From NCBI GenBank assembly GCA_003165595.1, contig PLWQ01000003.1:41960-105959 (forward strand): a stretch of DNA of 64,000 bases, in the 5' to 3' direction. The stretch comes from Fibrobacterota bacterium (GTDB lineage Bacteria; Fibrobacterota; Chitinivibrionia; Chitinivibrionales; FEN-1185). Positions 27,053 through 36,399 of the stretch are shown piece by piece (within the stretch, counting starts at the first letter, position 1; each line of letters begins with the position of its first letter). The translations under genes and the position numbers were made by a program. A model generated the notes under the pieces. It was not told the DNA's origin and searched no databases. It saw only the letters and a program-made list of their open reading frames with translations.

Positions 27053-30000
27053 TTACTTAAGTGAAAAGTTGAGCCCGATGAACAGGACCGTGATCGGAAT
27101 GTTGAAGTCGAACATTTTTATTTCCTGTGTCCGGCTGTCCCGCAACAGCGAATTCGGGGAATTGAACGCGTTCCAGGCTTCAACATAGAAGTTGCCGCGC
27201 GAGGAAAACAGGTTGAACCCTTTGGAAATGCGGAAATCGAGCCGTTGATAATAGTCGTACCTGGCGGCGTTGGATGCACCCACATACAGGCCGTTGTCGT
27301 AGCTGACATCCGTGTACGGCAGGCCGGACATGAGCCGGTATTTTACGGCCACCTCGTATTTCCTCGGCAGGCGGTAGTAATTGACAAGGGAAATGAGCAG
27401 GGGCCTGTCGAGCGAGAAGGGATACCATCGCCATCCCGGATGCCGCTGTCGCAACGAGGTTCCCAGCGAGAAGGAAAGCCAGCCGTACCAGAACGATGTG
27501 GGATCGTACCGCAGGAAATTCTCAAAACCCAGCGAATACCCGGACCCGTCGTTGGTATAATGCGATTCGTACTCCGCCCCGCTCAGCATATATGCGGTGG
27601 CAAGGTTGTCGTAGGTGCCCGCCCGTTGCATGGAGTCTATGTAGGCGTTGCCAAAATGGGCCCGAAGCGATGAATCCATAAAAGCCGCGTAACGGTCGGA
27701 GGTCACGCCGAGCGGCGTCACCTCTTCGGAGATGAGGTCGTAGTAGTATTTGCCGTAGACATCCACCTTGTCGGTGAGCCAGGGTAAAAGCCGCAGCTCT
27801 GTTCCGACGCTTGCGTGCCATACTTTTTCGGGCTTGAGGCTGTTTGAAAGCGCCAGCGCCGCAATTTCGTAATTGTTCTGCGTGTAATGGCCGACGGCCC
27901 CGAGCAGTTCAATATTGTCTTGTAAACTGTATTTGACATCGACCCGAGGGGAAAAGGTGATGGACGTGTCGGCCAGTGACGCTTCGATCCGGGCGCCGTA
28001 GTCGATGGTGAGCCGCGGTGAAACGGTCCATTCGTCCTGGCCGAAAATACCGCCCGAGCCATAGTTCCGGTACCCGTTGTATTGGACCAGGAGACGGGAC
28101 ATGATGCTGCTTGCGTTGAGGTAATTGGAACCGGTATCGGCCACCCTGATGCCGGAATCGCCCGTAACCGGCCCCCAGAAGTCTTCGAAATTGGTGCTGC
28201 CTTCGGTGATGAGCTGGTGGAGAATGCGCGGCACAAAAACATTGTATTTCGCTTTTGTATAATCGATGTTAAGGCCCGCCTTGACGACATGGTTCTGCGC
28301 GCCGGTGTACAGCCAGCTGCCGCTCAGATTGTACTGGTCGATGGAGACATCGTACCGTGACGTGGGAAAAAGATCCGAGAACACGCGCGGAAAGGTCAGG
28401 TGCCACCACCGTTTCTGCCAGGCTGCGGTCACGGTAAAGACCTGGTCGTTTGCCGGCAGATATTTGAACGTACCGTACAGATTGTTATAGTACGATTTGT
28501 ATTCCATGATGGTATCGACGGTGACCCCTTTGCCCGCGGACCAGGACGTGTCCCAGCCGGTATCGGGAAACCGATCGTTCTCCCCGCTGCCGATGTAGAA
28601 ATTCGGGTCTGCCGGCCATGACCGGGTACCGGTTTCCCGGGCGCCGCCCGGATACCCGTATACCGTGGTTTCAACGCTGTCTCTGGTTGTAAAGTTGACC
28701 CAGTCGGTGTTGTACACTTCATTTACAAAGAGCGACAGCTTGTCGCCGGGCTTGATTTGCAAGCCCAGCGAGAGATCCTGATAGTCGGGCAGGGAAACGG
28801 TGTTGATGTATTCGTTCACCCCGTCCTTCATGGATGCGTTGCCCGACAGGTAGGATACGCCTTTCATGAGGGCCTTGGTCATGAAATCCTCATATGACCC
28901 CTGGGCGGAAGCGCAGATGCCCACCGGCTTGTCTTTGCCGATGGGAATGCCGAGGTACGCGCTGTACTGCAGCAAGTTCACGTCGAAGTCGAGCGACAGC
29001 GGTTCGTCGCAGGGCATCCTGCTTGCCGCCGCGATGATTGCCGACTGCGCATTCGGAAACTCGGCCGGGAATCCCGATTTGTAAATTGTGATGTTCGAAA
29101 GCGCCGACTGGTTGAGGGTCGACCGTATGCCGCCGTAGTGATACGGCTCTAGAAGGGTGACGCCGTCGAGGAATGCCCGGGACTCCAGCACGTCGCCCCC
29201 GCGCACGATGGGCCGGGCCGACGCGTCGCTTTCCGTTGCGACGCTGGGCAGGGTCGCAAGCGCCTGTATGGGATCGCCTGTTGTCGCGGCGGTGCCCTTG
29301 AGTTCGTCCCGGGAGATTTTGGTTTCGGCCACGGTTGCCGTCACGTGAAGGGGCTGCCGTTTTGCCGAAACCGTAATTTCGCGCCGCGTGACCTCGTCGC
29401 GGAGTCTGGTGGTGTGGATGACGACGAACGGGTCGGGGTCGTTGACGGACAGGATTACGTTCTGATATATTTCGTGGTACCCCGGAATGGTGAGATGGAA
29501 GGTGTGGGCGCCGCCGGTTTTCGTCTCAACCTGAAATGATCCCTTCCTGGAGAGCGGCACGGGGCGCTCGTCGAATTGGAGCCGCGCGCTGTCCGATTTT
29601 ATGGCAAGGTCCAGACGTGAATCCGCAATGCATCCCGCTATGGTCCAACCGGGACCGGCAAATTGGGGAGCCGGGGGTTGCGGCGGTTGGGCCGCGGCTT
29701 TTTCCAACGCGCACGTGACGAAATAATTGCTTTTTGCCGGATCGGCGGCAACCGTGGCGGCAAACGGCGAATATCCCCGCGCGTCCACTCTCACAACATG
29801 ATACTGCCCCCGGAGTACATGCGCGGCGAATGAACCCGTTGAATCGAGGGCCACGGCCTGCGAGTCGACAAAGACCCGCGCGTGCGCCTGCGCCGGACAT
29901 TCGCCGGATTCCCTGTCGATAACCAGGCCGCCGATCGCGACGCTGTCCGGCTGATTGACTACTGCAAAGACCGAATCGCCGGCTGATGCAGTACCGGAAT

Positions 30001-30103
30001 CGGCGGGCTGGGCAAGGGCCGCCGCCGCGAGCAGCGTGGCGAGAAGGGCGGCTGCAAAGGCGGCCGCGGCCCTCGTTGCATGGAGTGCGACGTTAAAACC
30101 CAT
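27053..30103 (-). CDS. TonB-dependent outer-membrane receptor
   Basis: 1016 aa. A signal peptide (~1-31, ending ALAQP) is followed by two carboxypeptidase-regulatory-like beta domains (~55-240), a plug domain ('ISRDELKGTAATTGDPIQALATLPSVA', 'RPIVRGGDVLESRAFLDGV', ~265-370), and a large C-terminal beta-barrel ending 'VLFIGLNFSLK' with a closing aromatic strand pattern. No ligand-specific feature is seen. It is flanked by a lipoprotein gene upstream, overlapping by 11 bp, and tonB downstream, forming a dedicated uptake operon. High GC marks it as host-like DNA. Confidence 0.9.
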   Translation of the reverse strand: MGFNVALHATRAAAAFAAALLATLLAAAALAQPADSGTASAGDSVFAVVNQPDSVAIGGLVIDRESGECPAQAHARVFVDSQAVALDSTGSFAAHVLRGQYHVVRVDARGYSPFAATVAADPAKSNYFVTCALEKAAAQPPQPPAPQFAGPGWTIAGCIADSRLDLAIKSDSARLQFDERPVPLSRKGSFQVETKTGGAHTFHLTIPGYHEIYQNVILSVNDPDPFVVIHTTRLRDEVTRREITVSAKRQPLHVTATVAETKISRDELKGTAATTGDPIQALATLPSVATESDASARPIVRGGDVLESRAFLDGVTLLEPYHYGGIRSTLNQSALSNITIYKSGFPAEFPNAQSAIIAAASRMPCDEPLSLDFDVNLLQYSAYLGIPIGKDKPVGICASAQGSYEDFMTKALMKGVSYLSGNASMKDGVNEYINTVSLPDYQDLSLGLQIKPGDKLSLFVNEVYNTDWVNFTTRDSVETTVYGYPGGARETGTRSWPADPNFYIGSGENDRFPDTGWDTSWSAGKGVTVDTIMEYKSYYNNLYGTFKYLPANDQVFTVTAAWQKRWWHLTFPRVFSDLFPTSRYDVSIDQYNLSGSWLYTGAQNHVVKAGLNIDYTKAKYNVFVPRILHQLITEGSTNFEDFWGPVTGDSGIRVADTGSNYLNASSIMSRLLVQYNGYRNYGSGGIFGQDEWTVSPRLTIDYGARIEASLADTSITFSPRVDVKYSLQDNIELLGAVGHYTQNNYEIAALALSNSLKPEKVWHASVGTELRLLPWLTDKVDVYGKYYYDLISEEVTPLGVTSDRYAAFMDSSLRAHFGNAYIDSMQRAGTYDNLATAYMLSGAEYESHYTNDGSGYSLGFENFLRYDPTSFWYGWLSFSLGTSLRQRHPGWRWYPFSLDRPLLISLVNYYRLPRKYEVAVKYRLMSGLPYTDVSYDNGLYVGASNAARYDYYQRLDFRISKGFNLFSSRGNFYVEAWNAFNSPNSLLRDSRTQEIKMFDFNIPITVLFIGLNFSLK

Positions 30104-30932
30104 TGAGCCACCGCAGTCCGATGTGATAGGTAAAGCCGACAGGCTGGAGCCTGTTGTAGTTGGGATAGCCGAGCGTCACCTCGGGAACGACATAGTCGGG
30201 CAGCACAGGCAGGCGCGGTATTTTGATTGCGCAGCCCAGGCACTGGCGTATGTTCCACCATTGGGAATGCGTTGTAAGGATATCGCCTGCAAAATTGAAA
30301 TTTTCCCCGGTTACGTCGGTCGGCGTGCACAGGACACGGATATTGGCATAGGGAATCAGGTGTTTGTATTCCAGTCCGGCGGCATATTCGGCAAACCACC
30401 CGTTGTCAACCCACATGCCTACGGTCCATCCGAGCCCGATATCGTGGTGGAATACGGCGTTTTTGGTGACTGCCGGCGGCAGGCCGCTCCTGAGGTCGAC
30501 CTCAAGAAGCAGGGAACCGCCGCCATCGGTGGGAACCGGGGCTTCCAGATGAAAGCCGAACTCCAGCCCCTTGCCGAAAGGATATTTGTCGAGAATGCCC
30601 AGGCGGTAGTCGTAGCAATACGACCATTCCTGCGGAGCGGGTTTCCTTAATTTTACGGACCGCTGCCCGGCATCGTACAAACCGTTGCCCGAGTCGACAA
30701 ACGCTTCGTAGGAGCTGTCGGTAACGGTGTACCACGGCTGGCGGCCCACGCCAAGCGTTGAAATGGATTCTCCCGGATTGAGCAGCTTGCCCATGTTGTA
30801 GGATTGCGTGGTAAAATTGCAGCTCGCAAGCAGCAGGGAAAGCGCCGGTACGGCGCAGCGGTTGGCGCATGCGATAACGAAAGCGCGGCAGGAGCGCCGA
30901 AACGGCCGGCGTGAGGGGGAAACGTGAAACAC
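30093..30932 (-). CDS. Outer-membrane-associated lipoprotein of the TonB operon
   Basis: 279 aa. A basic N-terminus and hydrophobic stretch end in a lipobox (LSLLLASC, Cys ~38). The mature part contains alternating strands and a C-terminal 'VGFTYHIGLRWLNGF', suggesting a small beta-barrel or barrel-like fold. I do not recognise the family. It overlaps the receptor gene by 11 bp and is the first gene of the operon, so it probably serves the same uptake pathway, for example as a surface binding partner. Confidence 0.65.
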   Translation of the reverse strand: MFHVSPSRRPFRRSCRAFVIACANRCAVPALSLLLASCNFTTQSYNMGKLLNPGESISTLGVGRQPWYTVTDSSYEAFVDSGNGLYDAGQRSVKLRKPAPQEWSYCYDYRLGILDKYPFGKGLEFGFHLEAPVPTDGGGSLLLEVDLRSGLPPAVTKNAVFHHDIGLGWTVGMWVDNGWFAEYAAGLEYKHLIPYANIRVLCTPTDVTGENFNFAGDILTTHSQWWNIRQCLGCAIKIPRLPVLPDYVVPEVTLGYPNYNRLQPVGFTYHIGLRWLNGF

Positions 30933-31097
30933 GGTGGTTTACATTCCTGAAAACACGGGATGCGGCGCACTGGCCTGTGTTGAAAATAGCCTCTGCTCTG
31001 TTAATAGACAACAGCTACTGTCTCGCATGCAACAAACAGGAATATAAATACGCGCCGGTAAAACGGATATTGAAGGCGAAGCGCTGCACCCCGCATA

Positions 31098-31212
31098 GTC
31101 CAATCAATTCCCGGAACGACAGCACGTTCACCGGGAAGACCATCTCCCTTCCGCTCAAGTGATAGGCGCTTTCCCTGATTTCCAGGGCCGAACTTCCCGA
31201 TGCAAGCATCGT
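31098..31212 (-). pseudogene. Fragment of an AAA_14/DUF4143 gene
   Basis: The minus-strand frame reads LASGSSALEIRESAYHLS, then GREMVFPVNVLSFRELIGL. It matches the sensor-1 segment of the intact ATPase at 24902-26140 with high DNA identity, but both sides are missing. The remaining sequence in 30933-31311 shows no gene. It lies ~100 bp before the second array-head unit. Confidence 0.8.
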
Positions 31213-31383
31213 GGAAGATCAATCCCGGGCATCGGAGAACCGGAACAATATATAATGATCGAGAAGAGTTGACTTATGGCACGGGTAATGATATAGTATG
31301 TCAACGACGGTCAAGGGTGATCGTGGCATATGTTTTTTGGATTCCGTCACACAGGGCAGCCGTGCGGTTATTAGTTTTCCAGC

Positions 31384-31725
31384 ATGAATAAAGTAAGGCT
31401 TACATTACATCCAGGCCACAAGGGAACCTCAAAGGAAATGCGCCAATACGGCGATAAACTCGTTTGCGTGAGATACCGGTATGATGAAACACTTCAGAAA
31501 CGGTTCAAAACCATTGAATTGGTTGTGGATGAAGCACCGTGGAAGCCGGAACCTGCCAATGATCATATTGTTTTCATTACGGTAAAATGGAACGAAAAGA
31601 CTGTCCAGGAGCAGGTAAAAAAGGCAGGCGGACGATGGGACAAAGGGAAGAGAATCTGGAAGCTTCGCTATGGGAAAGTAAAGGAACTGGGGCTGACTAC
31701 AAGGATAACGGAAAAAGATGGGTAA
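31384..31725 (+). CDS. 113-aa conserved hypothetical protein, DUF5710-like C-terminus (copy 2)
   Basis: Paralogue of the protein at 7174-7515; differences are conservative (for example GDRGTTRELRE versus GHKGTSKEMRQ, and DDDIVLVSVKW versus NDHIVFITVKW). The core 'VQEQVKKAGGRWDK' and 'IWKLRYGKVKE' is unchanged. Conservation of protein over DNA indicates that both copies are under selection. Function unknown; it heads array 2 just as its twin heads array 1. Confidence 0.75.
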   Translation: MNKVRLTLHPGHKGTSKEMRQYGDKLVCVRYRYDETLQKRFKTIELVVDEAPWKPEPANDHIVFITVKWNEKTVQEQVKKAGGRWDKGKRIWKLRYGKVKELGLTTRITEKDG

Positions 31726-31826
31726 GCAAATGCATATACAGGTATATACATCAAGAGCATATATTCATAGATGCAAGGATATATTAATAGATGCTTTTTT
31801 ATATTGGTAGATGAGGGGTGGGAGTA

Positions 31827-31847
31827 CACACAACGGGTAGTTGTAAG
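31827..31847 (+). repeat. Array-head junction site, copy 2
   Basis: Identical to 7617-7637 (ACACAACGGGTAGTTGTAAG) and followed by CAATAAATTTG, the cassette-boundary pattern. The next cassette carries the sigma4/HARE/AlbA_2 gene. No large palindrome precedes it, unlike the later sites. Confidence 0.6.
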
Positions 31848-31900
31848 CAATAAATTTGCACCATCGAATTGATGAGCCGCCGCCAGAAAAGAGAAACTAT

Positions 31901-34507
31901 ATGGGTCTTCCTAATGCTTTCCCTAATAATGATCTAGTTCTAGAAAATCTTTCGATTCGCGCAATTAATGCGTGCAAAATGGCTGGCCTTGACTCGACAG
32001 GCAAAATTCTTGAATATTACCGTTTGCACGGAACATTTCTGACACTGAAGAATTGTGGTATTGGCACAGAAAAAGAATTAGTCGACTTATGTTCGAAGTA
32101 TGGTCAGGAACCTTCGCCCCAGAATACTCCTTCTCCTTCTGAAGCTCTGCAACCTTTTCGCCAATATCGCCTCGAATACCTGAAGCCCTACGTTTCACAT
32201 GCCCTCTTCAAAACGCTACTTTCCAATGGCATTGCAACAATCGGCGATTTTTATGATATGAATTTCCGTGATTTTTCCTCTCGACATAGCTTACTGCCGA
32301 AGTTGGTTGAACGTCTTAGGTTAGTTAAGACTACAATTCACAGCCGGCCAGAAAGAATTATAAAGGTAATAGAAGCACATAAATCAGAAATCCTACTTCC
32401 AACTGCTTCGAATAAAAACGACAATGTGCTCCCAAAAGGTTTTATAGATGCATTTGACCAAATTCTTTTATCGTTTATTTCTATTTGCCCTGACAAAAGA
32501 GCAGGTGACCTAATCAATAAGCGGTTCGGACTTGACGGAACACGCTTTACTCTTGAAGAAATCGGACTTTACTTTAGCAAATCACGTGAATGGGCAAGAC
32601 AATTTGAAAATAAGTATGTATCTCAAATTAAGCAACTGATTGCAGGAAATGTTCTTCGAAGGCCCTTCTGTAGTTGTGAGCCACTGTATGTCTCTTGCGT
32701 AAACCAAGGGCGCGCCATAATCACCCCTATACTTGTTAGTGATAAAACCTCTTTAATTTCAAGAATCGAAACAGCAATTGCTACAAATTTTACTCCACGT
32801 CATATAGCATTGCTGGAGTTTCTTTTGTACATTTGGGAAATTGAGACTTTTACTTTTAAAGACCAGTCGTATCTGCTTGATCACAATTTACCAGCACCGC
32901 TTTTTGAATCAATAGCGGTGGCTGCAATAGATACTTTGGAGGCCAAGGTTATTCCATGTGACCTTTTCGAACTTACCGTTTCTGTAAGACGTTCCTTAGG
33001 TAGTAAGAACGTAACCAACGATATGGTTGAGGGGGTTATATCTGTCCTACCACAAATCGTAAAACTAGAAGGCAATAGATTCGAGTTAGCCTTTCACCTC
33101 CTAAATATAAAGGACAAGGCTTATCGGATACTTTACGAAAAACAAGATGCTCTACCGTATAAAGAAATCTGGCGGGAAATTACCCATAGAATTGTTCAAA
33201 GAGGTGTGAAACCAGGCCAAAACATTCTGGGACTCACAAACCAGATGACGCAAGACCCTCGTTTCGTAGCAGTTGGGAAATCCGGTGTTTGGGCTTTGTC
33301 AGAATGGAATTTTAACACGGATACCCTTTTTGAACTCATTTGTTCATTCTTGCAATCAAAAAACTCTCCAGCAACGGCAATTGAAATTGCAAATTATGTT
33401 AAGAGTGTACGTCCAATGACTGAGAAGCAATCCATACAAGGGCTTCTAGGCCTTTATTCCTCAAAATTCGCAAGAACATCCGATGGTCGATTTATTCTAA
33501 AAGAATGGGCTGAATCATATGACACCAACTACAAAAGTCCCATTCCAAAAGCCATTGACGAACCTCAGCTTTTTAATACAATAAAGGGAATTTTTGAAGC
33601 GCACAATTTCAATTCTCTTCCAACCGGAGAGCTTCTGAAAGCTCTAAATGGAAATAATATTTCTTGGTGTGCCGCAACCTTTGAAAACCGCATAAACCGA
33701 TGTAGCTACATTTCGAAACAGGTAAGAGATGGAAAGAACTTCTATTCATTTATAATGGGCTCAAATGCTCCTGCGCCTCGCGAAACGAATGCAAAGGCCA
33801 ATGCCATCAGAAAGGATATTAAGGAAGTTTTATCTGTACAAACCCAGCCCTTGGCTCTATCAAATATTATGAGAATTCTTGTCAAAAAAGGACACAACAA
33901 GGGAACCGCATACCGTGTAATTTCAGACTCGCACGAATTTGCTAAAACCTCATCAGACGGTATCAATCTATTCCTTTCGCTTTCAACATCTCAGGTGCCA
34001 AGCAAAATAGCCCTTTCTTCCAAATTGACTTCATTGCTTGATAAAATACAAGCAGGCGAATCTGGCACCGTTGAATTCAAATCCTCTCTAAGATGGGACT
34101 ATAAACGCAGTTGTCAAAATCACGATTTGGAATTTACCGTGGCCAAAGCCATTACAGGTTTCCTCAATACAAGGCAAGGCACTTTGTTTATAGGGATTAA
34201 TGATTCTGGTAGCACTTTGGGGTTGGACGCTGATTATCGTACTCTTAAAAAGGCCAACAGAGATGGTTTTCTATTACACTTAAATAACATTGTTACAAAA
34301 TATCTTTCTAAAAAGGTATTTAGCAGCGTTCTTCCTGAAATTGAAATCCTGGACAGCAAAGAAATTTGTGTAATTAACATCATGAAGTCGCCAGAACCAA
34401 TTTACCTGTTCAATGATTCCAATTCCGAGTTCTACATTAGAGCAGGTAATTCCACACATAAACTTGATTTACCAGATGCTGTTTCATATATAAAGGCAAA
34501 TTGGTAA
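31901..34507 (+). CDS. RpoA-CTD-like / sigma4-like / HARE-HTH / AlbA_2 (Schlafen-type) fusion protein
   Basis: 868 aa from ATG 31901; the frame opens at 31856. Residues ~12-70 resemble the helix-hairpin of RNA polymerase alpha C-terminal domains (SIRAINACKMAGL...LKNCGIGTEKELVDLC). Residues ~205-245 resemble sigma-70 region 4 (FTLEEIGLYFSKSREWARQFENK). Residues ~405-470 resemble a HARE-HTH domain (LPYKEIWREI...DPRFVAVGKSGVWALSEW). The last ~150 residues are an AlbA_2/Schlafen domain (ESGTVEFKSSL, FLNTRQGTLFIGINDSG). The first three are DNA- or polymerase-related; AlbA_2 domains bind or cut nucleic acid. It is the only gene of its cassette. A defence role is inferred from context. Confidence 0.7.
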   Translation: MGLPNAFPNNDLVLENLSIRAINACKMAGLDSTGKILEYYRLHGTFLTLKNCGIGTEKELVDLCSKYGQEPSPQNTPSPSEALQPFRQYRLEYLKPYVSHALFKTLLSNGIATIGDFYDMNFRDFSSRHSLLPKLVERLRLVKTTIHSRPERIIKVIEAHKSEILLPTASNKNDNVLPKGFIDAFDQILLSFISICPDKRAGDLINKRFGLDGTRFTLEEIGLYFSKSREWARQFENKYVSQIKQLIAGNVLRRPFCSCEPLYVSCVNQGRAIITPILVSDKTSLISRIETAIATNFTPRHIALLEFLLYIWEIETFTFKDQSYLLDHNLPAPLFESIAVAAIDTLEAKVIPCDLFELTVSVRRSLGSKNVTNDMVEGVISVLPQIVKLEGNRFELAFHLLNIKDKAYRILYEKQDALPYKEIWREITHRIVQRGVKPGQNILGLTNQMTQDPRFVAVGKSGVWALSEWNFNTDTLFELICSFLQSKNSPATAIEIANYVKSVRPMTEKQSIQGLLGLYSSKFARTSDGRFILKEWAESYDTNYKSPIPKAIDEPQLFNTIKGIFEAHNFNSLPTGELLKALNGNNISWCAATFENRINRCSYISKQVRDGKNFYSFIMGSNAPAPRETNAKANAIRKDIKEVLSVQTQPLALSNIMRILVKKGHNKGTAYRVISDSHEFAKTSSDGINLFLSLSTSQVPSKIALSSKLTSLLDKIQAGESGTVEFKSSLRWDYKRSCQNHDLEFTVAKAITGFLNTRQGTLFIGINDSGSTLGLDADYRTLKKANRDGFLLHLNNIVTKYLSKKVFSSVLPEIEILDSKEICVINIMKSPEPIYLFNDSNSEFYIRAGNSTHKLDLPDAVSYIKANW

Positions 34508-34607
34508 ACGAAAAGGGTCCCAACAACCTTACGGAGTGCAAATAAATAGTAAACCGAATGGCGGCAGCTGGAAAATTTCAAGACATAGTAGGGTGCAAAT
34601 TTAAAGC

Positions 34608-34760
34608 TTACAACACACGCAGCCGCGCCATGCCCGCTTGACATGACGGTTTCGCCACCCGTCATGTCAGCCAAGTCATGTCGCAAAATGCTCCGTCGTG
34701 GCTGCCGTCGGGCGGCGAGATTTTAGGCGGGCACGGCGGGCAGTGCGTGGAACGTTGTGG
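34608..34760 (+). repeat. attC-like palindromic site after the Schlafen-type gene
   Basis: 153 bp. Left TTACAAC-ACACGCAGCCGCG, right GGGCAGTGCGTGGAACGTTGTGG. A nested stem TGACATGACGG/CCGTCATGTCA lies in the centre. Almost identical to 38652-38804. The preceding flank has GCGGCAGCTGGAAAA, the following flank AATAAATTGGAACGA, then AGCCGCCGCTGAAGAAAG, part of the shared leader. The leader continues to the Fic start at 34906, with AAAATCTATTTTAA at 34825. Confidence 0.62.
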
Positions 34761-34905
34761 TCAATAAATTGGAACGATTAAGACAAATAGCCGCCGCTGA
34801 AGAAAGTTCAAGATTGGAGCCGGGAAAATCTATTTTAATTGTATGAAGATGCAGCGCCCCGAGGACATAATTCGTGCCAAAATGAATAAGAAAGATTTGT
34901 AACCA

Positions 34906-35988
34906 ATGCCTTTTGATCCAAGATTTTCAATTACACCCAAGATCAATAAGACCCTTATTGAAATTGAAAGAGTCAGGGGTTTTCTGGATGCTATCAAACT
35001 AAAGGATGATTGGCTTGCAGATTTACAGAAGAAAGCGCTTATTTTAGAAACCCATTATTCCACCCACATTGAAGGCACAACACTAACCCTTGAGCAGGCT
35101 CAAGGCATTCTAGAGGGAAAAAGGCTTCCGGGAATAAATCGGGATGATGAAAAAGAGCTGCTGAATTATAAAAAAGCAATGGATTTTATTTCAACGTATT
35201 TGGGCAAGGAAGACCCGATCACTGAAGCCCTGATTCGCGAGCTGCACAAAATCACGGTCGAAAATGTCCGCGGTGAAAAAGCCGATCCTGGAAATTACCG
35301 AAGAATTCAAAATTTCATCATAAATTCAAAAACGCAGAAGATCGTTTACACACCGCCGGGGCCCTTTGATGTTCCGCCATTGATGAAGGATTTTGTTGAT
35401 TGGATAAATAAAGCGGATGATCTCTCCCCAATTCTTATTTCCGGAATCGCCCAATTTCAATTTGTCCATATTCACCCATTTGTTGATGGCAATGGTCGGA
35501 CAGCTCGGCTTTTGTCCACCCTCATTTTATACAAAACCGGTTACGATTTCAAACGTCTTTTCAGCATTTCCGAGTTTTACGATAAAGACAGACCGAGTTA
35601 TTACGACGCAATTCAATCCGTCAGAAAAAACAACATGAATATGACGGGATGGTTGGAGTACTTCGCAAACGGGCTTCGAAGCCAAATGAAAGAAATTCAG
35701 GAAAAAGGCAAAAAAGTCATTATCTCGGAAAATATCATGAAAGATCTCGCAGCTTTTCATCTGAATGGTCGACAGGGAAGAATTGTTCGTTTTCTTTTTC
35801 TTAATGAACGCATTGATAATGAGCAATGCCAAGTTTTGTGCAAGAGTATTAAAAGAACCGCCACTCGGGATTTGACCAGCCTTGTTGAGAAATCAATACT
35901 GCAAAAACATGGAGAGAAAAAAGGAACATACTACATTCTTGCTCCAGATATCAAGAATAGGATAAGGGACATTAAGGGACATGCTTAA
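34906..35988 (+). CDS. Fic-family protein (AMP-transferase type)
   Basis: 360 aa. The Fic core motif 'HPFVDGNGRTARLL' is complete near residue 192, with the catalytic His and the anion-binding GNGR. An N-terminal inhibitory helix motif 'STHIEGTTLT' ([S/T]xxxE[G/N]) near residue 53 makes it a class II, self-inhibited enzyme. A winged-helix-like C-terminus (~275-350) follows. Fic proteins transfer AMP to target proteins and can act as toxins or stress regulators. It is the single gene of its cassette. Confidence 0.92.
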   Translation: MPFDPRFSITPKINKTLIEIERVRGFLDAIKLKDDWLADLQKKALILETHYSTHIEGTTLTLEQAQGILEGKRLPGINRDDEKELLNYKKAMDFISTYLGKEDPITEALIRELHKITVENVRGEKADPGNYRRIQNFIINSKTQKIVYTPPGPFDVPPLMKDFVDWINKADDLSPILISGIAQFQFVHIHPFVDGNGRTARLLSTLILYKTGYDFKRLFSISEFYDKDRPSYYDAIQSVRKNNMNMTGWLEYFANGLRSQMKEIQEKGKKVIISENIMKDLAAFHLNGRQGRIVRFLFLNERIDNEQCQVLCKSIKRTATRDLTSLVEKSILQKHGEKKGTYYILAPDIKNRIRDIKGHA

Positions 35989-36152
35989 GGGACAATGAGG
36001 GTCATTTTTAAGGGACATGATTGAGGAAATTCGCTCATCCGCTCCGGCGCTGGAAATAAACACAAAGAGGGGCGCTGCAAGAAAAAGACATAAGAAATAA
36101 AGAAGCGGCGGCGGAAAGACATTAAATCATGGTAGCGTTCCAATTTACGTGC

Positions 36153-36287
36153 CCACAACACACGCATGCCGGGCGCAGAGCTGCCTTAAATTGCCGCAGT
36201 TTACATTGGAAAAGGCTCGTGTCCGCGCTTCGCTGGCACGAGCCTAAATTATATGCGGCAACTTCGGCATTGCGTGAGACGTTGCAG
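36153..36287 (+). repeat. attC-like palindromic site after the Fic gene
   Basis: 135 bp. Left CCACAAC-ACACGCATGCCG, right CGGCATTGCGTGAGACGTTGCAG. The L-type arms pair over 11 bp with one bulged A, the feature that sets strand choice in integron attC sites. The centre folds as GGCTCGTG/CACGAGCC. Flanks: GCGGCGGCGGAAAGACATTA before; GCAATAAACCAGG and ATGCCGCCGTAAAAGG after. Confidence 0.66.
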
Positions 36288-36399
36288 GCAATAAACCAGG
36301 CCGTAAAGCAAAAATGCCGCCGTAAAAGGGATTGAACAATTTATCTGATAAAGAAATAAAGACGGAAAATCTTCCGCATGATTTTCAAAGGAGGCCAGC

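Larger units (their letters stand above)
31312..31850. repeat. Array-head unit, copy 2 (~540 bp)
   Basis: Second copy of the unit at 7090-7640, in the same orientation: upstream block (TTTTTTGGATTCCGTCACAC is shared exactly), the 113-aa gene, the AT-rich tail with GATGCAAGGATATATT, and the same junction ACACAACGGGTAGTTGTAAG. It begins accessory array 2. Confidence 0.85.
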
